Shown: in pieces, positions 13,060 to 23,050 of the stretch
How the letters are laid out: each line of letters begins with the position of its first letter
Numbering within the stretch: the first letter of the stretch is position 1
NCBI GenBank assembly: GCA_020746105.1
Contig: CM036617.1
Span: 166,850,912-166,914,911, forward strand
Length of the DNA stretch: 64,000 nt
From: Trogon surrucura
Taxonomy: Eukaryota; Chordata; Aves; Trogoniformes; Trogonidae
Reading direction: 5' to 3'
Translations under genes and position numbers: made by a program
Notes under the pieces: model-generated
Database searches by the model: none
Seen by the model: only the letters and a program-made list of their open reading frames with translations
Told to the model about the DNA's origin: nothing

Positions 13060-13760
13060 CAACATGACTATAAGGTGGCAAATATAATGCCAATTTTGGA
13101 AGAATTTTCCAAGGGGCACAGCAGAGTCTATAAACTAGTAAAACTGATCTCTGTATTGGGCAAGTTAATAGAAGTTATAAAGAACAGAACCAGCAGGCAC
13201 AAGAATATGCATTCCATAGCAGGAAGGAATTTTGGCAGAAAGAAGCAGTACCTCAAATGCTTTAAAAAAGGTCCAAAGATCTATATTTCATTTTGGCAAA
13301 GAAAGTAATTAGTGAAATCACCAAGGAACGTGTATTCATTCATCTTCAGAAGCAGAGAGGGCTAACAGCTGGGGAGGGTATAAGATGACAGAAATTACTG
13401 AGGATAGTAAATAAAAAGAGATAACTGAAGAATCACTGAAAGACGTCACAGTTGTTCTGAACACAGTGTGACAAATCATTCACTGAATTCAGTATCAATA
13501 AAAGCAAAGTAATCCACAGAAATGAAGGACAGCCCAAATAAGAAAAAAAATACAGCATGCTCCAAATTTGTTACAGTCCTCAGGAATCACTGGAGTGTTT
13601 ACACCCAGTTCTATGACATTTACCCAACAATCAGGAATGGTCAAAGAGTACAAGAATTCGGTCTTATAAAAAAATGAAGGAATAGAGAACAAAACCAGAA
13701 GTCATCATTATTTCACTAATAAATCAGGGCATCCTACCACTAATATCCTTTCATTTAAAC
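13060..13760 (+). mobile_element. Ancient CR1-like LINE relic, reverse-transcriptase region
   Basis: The plus strand starting near 13066 resembles the reverse-transcriptase region of old amniote CR1s. An open stretch reads YKLVKLISVLGKLIEVIKNR, close to the NYRPVSLTSVPGKLMEKI-type motif. Further on, near 13495, a run like caataaaagcaaagtaat corresponds to the FNKSK-type stretch of the same protein. The open frames are short and divergent, with many changes, so this is a long-dead copy much older than the other CR1 tails in the window. Boundaries are approximate. Confidence 0.55.
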
Positions 13761-14862
13761 AAAAGAAACTGGAGCAAGAAAGGGAACAGTAAGTCAATGA
13801 CAATGTTTAAAGGTAAAAACACTGCTTCTGTACAGTAACAGAACGTTAAGACACCAGCTGGGGAACAAAGGGCTGAATTTAGATGATAGCATCTCAATCA
13901 CATGCAGCATGAAGAACAACAGGAAATATTTCACTGTTTCTTACAATACAAAAACTGTGGAGCACCAAGTGAACTCATCAGGTTTAAACACCAAGTACAT
14001 TTTCACATAACAATCCTCATGTTACTCAGTGTCATGGAACATAGAAATTCACTGAACTCAGAATGGTCTGGAATATTTGTGGCAGAAAGCTATACATAGG
14101 ATAAATATGCAGCCTCTGGTTTTGGAGGAAATTAAGCCACAGATTGCTAGACAGGCACACTTACTCTGTTACACTTTCAAACGTGAGATTCCACTAGTGT
14201 CCTAAGAACCATGCTACCAACCATGAGATGGACCTTTATTTTGATCCAATGAAAATTCTTAAATTATATACAACACTGTCTGAGCTTCAATAACATGTTT
14301 CTACAACACACTGTTTGATTTTGTCTGGAAAATAACAGCAATCGAAAGAATGAAAGGGTTTACCATTTGGAACAGATTTTTATGCTAGCCTTTAAGAAAG
14401 GCAGCAACTGCCACAAACCTCTGAATAATCAAGTAAACAAACGGCACATTAATATCATGCGTCTTGTTTTACGAAAATATATTTATTCACAGGCTTTTCC
14501 TTAGTATCTGCAAGATATAGCCAATACTGTACTGATTTGACGAAGAGTACAGGAGTTTATCTGAAAAGTAGTGTCTTCAGGGAAGACTGTTCTTCGAGCA
14601 TCAAATTGCTCACAAATACTGCCACACATGCTATGAAAAGATTGTTTGACTCCATTTTAAATGGACACAGATAAGTGATATCTAATTAGTTTACGGAGGA
14701 TATAGTACTTCCTGCAAATCTGAAAAAAACCAAACCACATCTACTTTCTCATACAATCAGTGATTACACTGAAGTGCTGTTAAAAGAGAAGAAGACTATG
14801 GCTATGTGCTTCACAGGATCCCTGTTCTAGTTAAAGTCAAGGAGTGAATGTCTCGCCACAAG

Positions 14863-14875
14863 ACGACGACGACGG
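14863..14875. repeat. Short GAC trinucleotide run
   Basis: Four GAC units followed by GGATGGATGATG in UBN2 intron 2. It is CpG-bearing in an otherwise CpG-poor intron. It may mark an old repeat fragment, but I cannot name a family. Confidence 0.5.
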
Positions 14876-16533
14876 ATGGATGATGTCAGAACATGAGCAG
14901 TTGTACCGGGTCAGTGTACAGAGATGCAATTCCTCGGAGCACGGATGATGGTAAGCAGAGACTGACAATTCTCATACAGGAAGAGAGAAAGGACAGGGAG
15001 TATTTAAGACAAGAAGTACTAATCCCTCACCATCCTCCACACTTAGCAGCCCTAACCTAATAAATAAGTTGTTGTTTTTATAGAAGACATTTCCCTTTCT
15101 AGGAATTTTGTGGGGCCGAGGGGCATAAGGCATATCACAGAATGAAAGAAAGGTAAGAAATCACAAGCACAAATAGTAATCAAGATACAAGCACACCATG
15201 TATTTAAACTGTTGTAAAATTATGGTTTACCTACTGCTATCTAATAGTTATCCATCTGACCCTATTTATGGCTACTGAGCATTAAACTCTAGTTTTCTGA
15301 AGTCTAGTAACACCATGTTTTGTCCATAAATGTACACGTTTAGCATTGACATATGCATAAATGTATATGTAAAATTAGATTGCTTCTACTACCACTCCCT
15401 TGTACATACGTTGTTTTACATACTCTATACTGACTTTCATCTACTGTAGTTAAGCAACTTGTTTCAGGACATTATAAAAACCTGAACTTGTATTATGGAC
15501 ATGAGTTTTCTAGAAAAGTATACTTGAAGCACTTTTCTCATGTTCAAAAAATAACTTATTCAAACAAAAAGCAAACAGTATTGTGGCACCGCCTTCTCAA
15601 TTCACTAGGTATATGGGGTTCTGTCAATCCCTCCAAAAGATGAAAAACATTTAGTTTAAGGGTTTCCTCAGTTATGTATCAAGGTAACACACCCTGAAAT
15701 AGTAATTACTTCTACAGAATGTGTAGACTGGGTAGTCAGAGAAATCTGAAATCTGCCTTTGTTAGGAAAAAAAAAAAAATCAAAAAAAAAATCAGACAGG
15801 ATTTTAATATGTATATTAACAGCAAAAAGATACAAATGACTGCTCTTGTTTCCCTTCTTTATAATTGAGGTGCTCTGTTAGCAATCCAGAATATCAACGT
15901 GCCTAAGCATGATAGTGACTGCCAGCTCAGAATTAATTACCCAACCCTACCCATACGAATTCTTAAAAGACCTGTTTGGGTGTGGTTTTAGTCAACATTT
16001 TCTGATTTCTACCTTCATTTATTAGTGAAAGCCTCTTTATGTTACTACCTAATGTTGTTCAAGTCATTCACGTTACACTTTCAGGAGTCAGAGTATCTTT
16101 AGGCAGCTGGCAGCTGCAAGATAAACTCATCAAGCAATGACTTAACAATAACTTCCTATGGAAGCATTTCAAACTAGTCAAAAATTCATCAAGATTTATC
16201 AGTATTTAGCCGAAACAGAAGAGATGTTCAATAGTGCACGGCAGCATTACATAAATACTGTGCCAGAGGAAAGAATTATCATGAATATCAACCTGCATCT
16301 ATTACTCAGTTGTATTTATATAGGAAGCTTTTCCAAGAATAGCTTCACAAGCTATAACATCCTATAGACAAATCTCTTTAACAGACTTGTCTAATAAGCT
16401 TGTAGCAACTTTAAGCTGCTTAAATGAAATATAATGAGACAGTCAGTTCAAAACATACAGAAGTCATTTGATACTACATTAACAACCCTATTCAAGAAAA
16501 AAAAAAAATCCTGATATTAACATCTCTACAGCA

Positions 16534-17150
16534 TTCATAGAATAGTTTCAGCTGGAAGAGACCTTGGAGATTATCAAGTCCAGCCTTTGTCCCAGCCCTA
16601 TCAATCTACTAAACTGTGTCCCCCAATGCAACATCTAGCGGTCTCTTAAAACACCTCCAGGGACAGTGACTCAGCCACCTCCCTGGGCAGCCTGTTCCAA
16701 TGGCTGACAACCCTTTCAGTAAAGAAATTCTTCCTAATATCTAACCTGAACCTCCCCTGGAGCAATTTAAATCCATTTCCCCTCGTCCTGTCACTCTCCA
16801 CGAGGGAGAACAGACCAATTCCCGCCTCTCTACAACCTCCCTTCAGGTAGTTGTAGAGAGCGATGAGGCCTCCCCTTAATCTCCTCTTCTCTAGGCTGAA
16901 CAGCCGCAGATCCCTCAGCCTTTCCTGATATGACTTGTGTTCTAAGCCCTTTACCAGCTGCGTAGCCCACCTCTGTACCCTCTCCAGCACCTCAATGTCC
17001 CTCCTGTAGTGAGGGGCCCAAAAGTGGACGCAGTACTTGAGGTAAGGCCTCACCAAACCTAAGTACAGGGGCATGATCACCTCCCTACTCCTGCTCACTA
17101 CGCTATTTCTGATACAGGCCAGGATGCCATCGGCCTTCTTGGCCACCATA
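16534..17150 (-). mobile_element. CR1 LINE, 5'-truncated 3' end with a largely intact reverse-transcriptase C-terminus
   Basis: The minus strand encodes 167 uninterrupted residues of the CR1 ORF2 C-terminus. These include [68 protein letters not shown] and [10 protein letters not shown] stop follows EVF, a few codons before the usual end. The 3' terminus at 16534 carries the CR1-type ATTCTATGA tail (reverse-complemented). The 5' truncation is near the K-A-D-G-I-L motif. The element lies in UBN2 intron 2 in the same orientation as the gene, only about 50 bp from the exon 2 donor. The long open frame suggests a younger insertion than the other CR1s in the window. Confidence 0.93.
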
Positions 17151-17202
17151 AGTTATCACTATTAAATATTTGTATATTTTAATACAGGTATAAGTAACTC
17201 AC

Positions 17203-17295
17203 GTATTTTGCCTCGAATTTCTTGGCTAGCATTTCTACTTCATGCCGCTCACGTTGTTCATCATTAAAAGGATCTTCTGAGTGAACCGATTTCTT
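17203..17295 (-). CDS. UBN2: UBN2 coding exon 2
   Basis: Encodes 31 residues, KKSVHSEDPFNDEQRERHEV followed by EMLAKKFEAKY. This corresponds to human KKLIHTEDPFNDEHQERQEVEMLAKKFEMKY, the segment linking the HIRA-binding region of exon 1 to the histone-binding HRD. The exon is 93 nt, phase 0 at both ends, with acceptor TTTCAG before 17295 and donor GTGAGT from 17202. The two glycines that complete the KYGG motif come from exon 3. The E-D-P-F-N-D-E core is shared by all ubinucleins. Substitutions against human are conservative. Confidence 0.96.
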
Positions 17296-20200
17296 CTGAA
17301 AAATAAAGTTAAATATTCATTCCACAAGAAACACACAGATCGCATCTAATAAAAACCTATTAAACATCAATAAACAATGCGCCAATGACTAAATAGCCAG
17401 AATTTATAGAGTCCAAATAATTTATTCTCTAGAAATTAGTCTGACCCTTTCAATTATCATTCAGTTACGCTTCTGCTAACGAGAACACAGTTAAGAGAAA
17501 GACTGAGATCTGTGTTCTCCCAAGCATTCCACTACACTCTCAACTGAAAGTGTAAGCATAAGACAGAACTAAAGAACTCTCTCTAAATAAAACTCCTTTT
17601 CACTTCTGCTTCCACTGGTGCTATGATCCTTCTAGATACAACACACAAGATGTACCTGGTACACCAATCAACAGGGAAACAGTCAGAAAACTAAAAAGCT
17701 CAGTAGCTACAACCATAACTAACGTATTTCCTTCAACTCTTGTACTGTTATTTTTTTTCAGGTAGCTTCAGTAATCATAGTGGCAATCTGATAGAATTCA
17801 TGCTATAGCAGCCACAAATACAATAGAAATTTAATATTCCAGTTGTACAAATAAACAGGAAGTACACCTTTTTTTTTTTGTTTGGGGTTGTGGGGTTGTG
17901 TTTTTTTTTTTTGAGAAAGAGGTTTTCACTGACACCAAGTCATTGAACAGTTATCAGGAGTATACATACTGCTTTTTTTTTGGGGGGGGGGGGTGTGGAA
18001 TGAGGTGTGGCAGAAAAGCAGGGCTACCTTCTTCAAATAAGAGTTCACATAAAATGTAGTAATTGTTGGGAGGGGGGGAAGGTACTACAAGGATAAAATA
18101 CAGTGGAATGGAGTTTCATTTTACACAACTTTATGGATGGCAACTAATTTTACTGCACATGAACCACTCAAAGAATAAACAAAGATTTATGAAAGACTAA
18201 GGAAAAAAAAAAAGCAACACTAGGCTCAGAAAAGATCCTTCCTCCACAGTATGAAAAGCCAATATACTGACTAAATGGCGACCAAATAACAAGTTTGCTC
18301 AATAGTATCAGGATGAATGTAATGAAGAAGGTAAGCTGAGCAAAACTGCAAACCCCACAAAATTATCTTACATTTTCTAAACAGAGTACTTAAAGAAAAA
18401 AATAGAGGTTATAGTTAACCTCAAAACATAAGTTACTTGCCTATTTCCTGCTGCCAATTAAATATAAAACAAAGCTCAATTCATGCAACACCATTTTCTC
18501 TGCTTTTAGCAGGGAAAACACCTATTCCACATCTTTTGCTAGGCAAATGTTTTTTTAATTGTGAAATCAGAAAAGGGTGAGGCCAGAGGTCAAGCGAAAT
18601 TTAGTATTCAAGTGTTAACTTGCCTCTCTCCCCCAAACTCTCAAAGCTGTAGCTGACTTTGACTAGTTAAGTGCTACTAGAATCTTGAATCAAGCAAATT
18701 TTTGACAGTTTGTGATGGCCAGCTCTAATACTTTGCAGTAACCTTAAGACATTACTACTTCAGCACCTTTACAACCTGCTTGAGAGAAGCCAACTTGGGT
18801 TTCTGGCCCACACGCTTTAAGTTTTATGAGTCAAGCTTCAATGGCACCAATAGAGATACAGGAGTGCACTTTCATTTCTGTCGGTTTTTAAGAGGCAAAT
18901 AATCTCCTCAACCACACTAACTTATCGCGTGCATCCTAAAACATTACATAAATAATTCCTACTAAAAGATGAACTCTACCAACAACCTATTAAAGGATGT
19001 TCTCTCCATCAAGATAAAAAAGCAGGACAAGGACAGCACCACTTTCTAACATGAGCACTTCCACTAGCTTCTGGTTTAGGCTAGGACTCCAGATTTGGAT
19101 TCAAAAAGATAAAAGGAAAAAAAAAGTTGCACTCATGTTGCAACAAATTTGGGGATTCTCTATCGTTTCGAGATCTACTAAAGCCATGTTCGAAGTCACT
19201 CCTGTGCGCCAGTCCTTGCCTTCTCAGAACAGCCTGCCTCCAAAGAGCCTTCCTCGATTGCTGCAGTTTCAAGCAACACTACAAGATAGAAAGACAAGCT
19301 CCTAATATTGTAATGTTGAACTTTAATGGGATTAGTTAGAAGGAAGTAGAGCAACTTCTTACAAGGGATAAGGAATCCACAATAGCTTTCAGAAAACCCA
19401 GTCAATCTCCACCCTACAAAAACGGTTTGCATAGTAAACTTTGTATGAAGTGTTCATTTTAAACTGAATCATTATTAAATCAACAGCAAATTTGGAAATC
19501 TAGAACTCCACTTAAAAGCACAGCATTAACTGTCACCTAGTCACTACCTACTTGGAAAGAGCAAATTTCAGATTCTGCAGAAAAGTGGTAGAGGGCAGAC
19601 ATTTCTTGGTCAAGCTTCATTTTAACAACTTAGTTTTCTCTGCTGCATTTACTCTGCTGGTATTAATTGTTATTCTACTCCACAAGCGTGACTAGTTTTC
19701 CTCTCACAATTTTTTTCTATTTTAAGATCTTGAATAGGTTACATATAGGGGTAAAAGACTTCTGTCACTCTAAGACTCCTGCACTCTGCAGATTAAATTC
19801 TCCTCTTGTACTGCTTTAACTATGAGGGAACCAGCATGCACTAACTTTATTGCTGGATAAAATGTGTTTCTCCTCTCTTTTCATGACAGTTAATACAAGA
19901 TTGTAAGTTCTCCCTACTGTATCACAGTAGCTTTTCTAGCTTCTACCATATAGGAAGCAAAATATTAAACTTGAAAGGCCAAGTATATATCAGTTTTAGA
20001 ACAAAAGTCCAAAATCACTTTAGAAGGATCACAGTTTGTGACACTGTTTTACATAATCAGCTGATTGTTCCACACAGGCCAACTATAGACAGGTTATTAT
20101 GATCCATTCATTTCAATTTGGACTCTACGGAGAGCTGAAAAACCACACATCATCTCTTATAAAGCATTTCTAGCACTATTTCTACCTTAAAAGTAATCTC

Positions 20201-21839
20201 TGCTCCCACTTGTACCAAAAATCCCCTAAATCAATGTTCCTCCCAGAAGATGTGGTATTTGCATCAGAACTACATAAAAAAACCATTTTCCCCCAATTAC
20301 ATGATTAACGTAGTAACAATCTCCAGGAGACAAAAAAAAAAAAAAAGGCAATTTATGGAACTGGAAACTGTAAAAGTGAAGAGTCAACCTTTCCATATCG
20401 AAACACTCCTGAACACTAACAAAATTTCCACCTTCATATAGGAATTGGCTCGGAAAGATGGCACTTCAGAGAGCAGTATGCTTATGGTACGCCAATTCAG
20501 GAGTGACAACTGGCACTGTTTGCCCACAACAGCTGTAGGATAGGATGAAGAGAAGAAACTTCTTAATATGCATCAGAAGATCTGAGAGGGATCAAAATCA
20601 GTCACTGATTTCTCTGCCTTCCACATGTGAACACAATCCAGTGTGCCCATCCATCCTACTACAGAATAAAAAAAGTAAGCAGGCTGCTAAGTAGTTACAG
20701 CAGCATCATTGCCTGGAAACACTTGGGTTCATCATAAAAATACAAGTTTTAAACATGTCTGAATTTGCGCTGGATGTAAAAATCTAGTGGTGATGTTTTG
20801 TACTGGTATTTGAGGTTTGCTTTCATCACCAGAGCTGTCATAACCTTCTCTGTAGTAGTTACTTCCCTGTCTCCTGCCCTTTCCAATAAGATGCAAACTT
20901 TCCCTTAAACTGTCTGTGTATTGGACTTAAGGGAAGCCACAACTATTTTAACCATATGCAATTTCACTGGCATCCTCAAGTCACTAAGAATGAGTGGCTT
21001 AAGCATGACCAGCTTAAATACATGCTTCTCTCCTTCCTATTTGAACTGGATCCTGCTGATTGGCTAATGCTGATTGCTTCTTAAAGTTGTCTGTACCAGC
21101 TTTTCTCCTTAAACACCAAAGCACTTGGCGTACTAAATATTTTGTTTGGGAGGAAAAGGGAAAGCACTTTTTTCTTGAATGAAGTTCTTAACAGCTACAG
21201 GTTAAGTTCATAGTTTCGGCATTAATTCTCATTCATCTCTGCCCCTCCAAAGACTGAAGAAACTCATCTTCAAGCGTGTTTCGCTGCTTCACAAGGCTCT
21301 TCACAGCAGAGCCGGGATAATAACTCTGCATTTACCTACACAGACCCTACAGATAACCCGGAAAGCAGCCCGGCAGGGAAACAGTTTTGTTCAGCTGCCA
21401 GAAAAAGGTCCCAAGGAGGGAGGATGCAACACTACCGCCCTCCGGGCAGGTGAGGGGAGGGGAGCTGGGGTAAGCGGGGCACAAGACACCGACGCTCCCC
21501 TGCCCGCAGTAAACGCCCGGAGCTCCTGGAAAAGCCACCCGGAAGCCCTCGGCCACCCCACAGACGGCAAGTGCGAGCCGTCGCCTTCCCCCCAAGGGCA
21601 CAGGCGCAGCCTCAGCGCCAGGAGGGGCCCAGAGCGACGGCGAGGCCGCCGGACTTCCCTCCAGGGCGCCGCCCCGCCGGGCCGGGACCACCCCCGAGCA
21701 GCACGGGGTGACCGATAACGTTATCAAAGCCGGGGACGCGCGCCGGGAAAGAGGAGGAGGAGAAGGAGGAAGAGGAAGCGCGGCGGCACCCGGCCCGGGG
21801 GGAGGGGAGGGGGAAGAAGAAGAAGGGGAGGTCCCGTAC
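17296..21839 (-). other. UBN2: UBN2 intron 1
   Basis: A 4.5 kb intron with donor GTACGG at 21839 and acceptor CAG at 17296. Its first roughly 500 bases next to exon 1 belong to the CpG island. The remainder is AT-rich with homopolymer runs at 17866-17912 and 17974-17993 (T and G runs). The open frames near 19051-19432 have no recognisable similarity. Confidence 0.85.
17974..17993. repeat. T-run followed by G-run
   Basis: A low-complexity tract of T bases running directly into about a dozen G bases in UBN2 intron 1. It is a typical hard-to-sequence homopolymer junction. Confidence 0.7.
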
Positions 21840-22293
21840 CCGCGAGTCCCCGCACAGCAGCAGCTCCGGGTAGCTGAACTCCACGCAGCCCTCCTCGGTG
21901 GGGTCCTTCAGCACCACCTCCAGGCGGACCGTCTGGCGGAGCGGGAGCGCCTCCTGCGGCGGCGGCGGCTCCTGCCGGCTGCTCTGGCGCGGCGGCGGCG
22001 GCGGCGGCAGCGGCGGCGGCTCGGGCCGGGGGGGCTCCCGCTGCGGCTGCTGCTCGGGCCGGCCGGTCTCGCGGGGCGGCTCCAGGCGGGCGGCGCTCTC
22101 GCGGGGCGGCGGCGGCTCCGGCCGGGAGAGCTCGTGCGGAGGCTCCGGCGGCGCCAACAGCGGCGCCTCGCGGCCCGCCGGCAGCAGCTCCGGCTCGCGG
22201 CCCCCCCGACTCCCGCTCCAGCGCCGGGCCCTCGCCCTCGCGGCGCCTCACGGGTGACAGGCTGATGAACGGCACCCGGCGCGGCTCCGCCAT
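21840..22293 (-). CDS. UBN2: UBN2 coding exon 1 (start codon; frame disturbed by one base)
   Basis: The ATG at 22293-22291 begins MAEPRRVPFISLSPVRRREG, almost identical to the human UBN2 start. The middle of the exon is rich in Pro, Glu and Arg (PPREPPRPEPPP-like). Its end reads TVRLEVVLKDPTEEGCVEF then SYPELLLCGDSR, matching the human N-terminal region that binds the WD repeats of HIRA. Donor GTACGG follows at 21839. The start and end of the exon are in different frames. The switch can be explained by one extra C in the C7 run at 22201-22207. With six C the exon would be 453 nt, exactly 151 codons, and would join exon 2 in phase 0. I therefore suspect an assembly or base-calling error, though a true lesion cannot be excluded. 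The exon is very GC-rich. Confidence 0.93.
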
Positions 22294-22520
22294 CCCACCC
22301 CCCCCCACCCACCCCCCGCCCGCCGTTCGCCGGCCCCCGCCTCACGCGTTCGGTGACACCGCTCTCCGCGCTCCCTCCCACCGGCGGCGGCTCCTCCTTC
22401 TCCCCTCCCCCTCCCTCCGCCGCCCGGTCGGAGCTGCCCCCCTACGTTCTCCTCACCGCCTCCACCCCCGCCATCTTGGCGCCCCCCCACATAAATAGAA
22501 GCAGGCCCGCAGGCCGCGCA
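22294..22520 (-). promoter_or_regulatory. UBN2: UBN2 5' UTR and core promoter
   Basis: On the minus strand upstream of the start codon there is a YY1-type element, GCCAAGATGGCGGG (22467-22480). It is typically found just downstream of the start site of housekeeping genes. Immediately upstream is an AT-rich word (CTATTTAT, 22498-22491), and further upstream an NRF1-like GCGCAGGCGC (about 22517-22526). A GACGTCA half-CRE occurs near 22583. Transcription probably starts around 22465-22485, giving a 5' UTR of roughly 180 nt, but this position is inferred. Confidence 0.6.
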
Positions 22521-23050
22521 GGCGCACCCCGGACGCCGCCGCGCCGCCCCGCGTCGCTGTTGTTATTGCTCAGCTTCCCCCGCGACGTCAGCGCGGCCGC
22601 CGGCGCTTACACGCCGCGGCCACCGGCGACCGCCCTCGGTTGCCTTGGCGATGTGCACGCTGCCTTGCCCACCGCCGCCTTAAAGGGCCCGGCGGCCCGC
22701 CGGGATAATCGCCACCCTGCCGGGCCGCCCCGGGCCGCGAAGGGCAATGGCGGCCGCTCCGCCCCCCGCCTCCCCCTCGCGGGCTGACCGTTGGCGCCGG
22801 GGAGCGGCCTCGGAGGGGTCGCCCCTCTTTCCAACCGCACTTCGCGCCCTGAGGCGCGGCCCCGGTCCGGTGCGAGGGGAGGAACGGGCAGCTCTGTCCC
22901 GGGCTGCTTCGTGCTGGCAGGGCAGCGAGAGCGGGGCTGCCTGTGCTGCCAGCAGCGGGTGTCGAGGGGGCTGTGCAGAGCTCGGCCTCCCGGGGCAGCG
23001 TGGGCTGGCTGCCGCGGGCCTGTTCGGAGGAAGGTGCCCTGAGGCCTTTT

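Larger units (their letters stand above)
11028..17202 (-). other. UBN2: UBN2 intron 2
   Basis: A 6.2 kb intron with donor GTGAGT at 17202 and acceptor CAG at 11028. It contains a very old CR1-like relic (about 13060-13760, plus strand) and a much better preserved CR1 3' end (16534-17150, minus strand) close to the donor. A trinucleotide GAC run lies at about 14863-14875. The rest is AT-rich unique sequence in which I see nothing else. Confidence 0.8.
21400..23050. other. CpG island over the UBN2 promoter and exon 1
   Basis: By eye, G+C and CpG frequency rise sharply from about 21.4 kb and fall again after about 23.05 kb, while the flanks are AT-rich. The island covers the start of intron 1, exon 1, the 5' UTR, the presumed start site and about 500 bp upstream. 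This is the usual housekeeping promoter arrangement. The many long open frames on both strands here are a by-product of the base composition. Confidence 0.9.

Noticed and set aside
21708-22490. Several long open frames on both strands overlapping UBN2 exon 1
   Set aside because: They are shadows of the GC-rich exon. Only the frame starting at 22293 and the frame ending at 21840 match UBN2.
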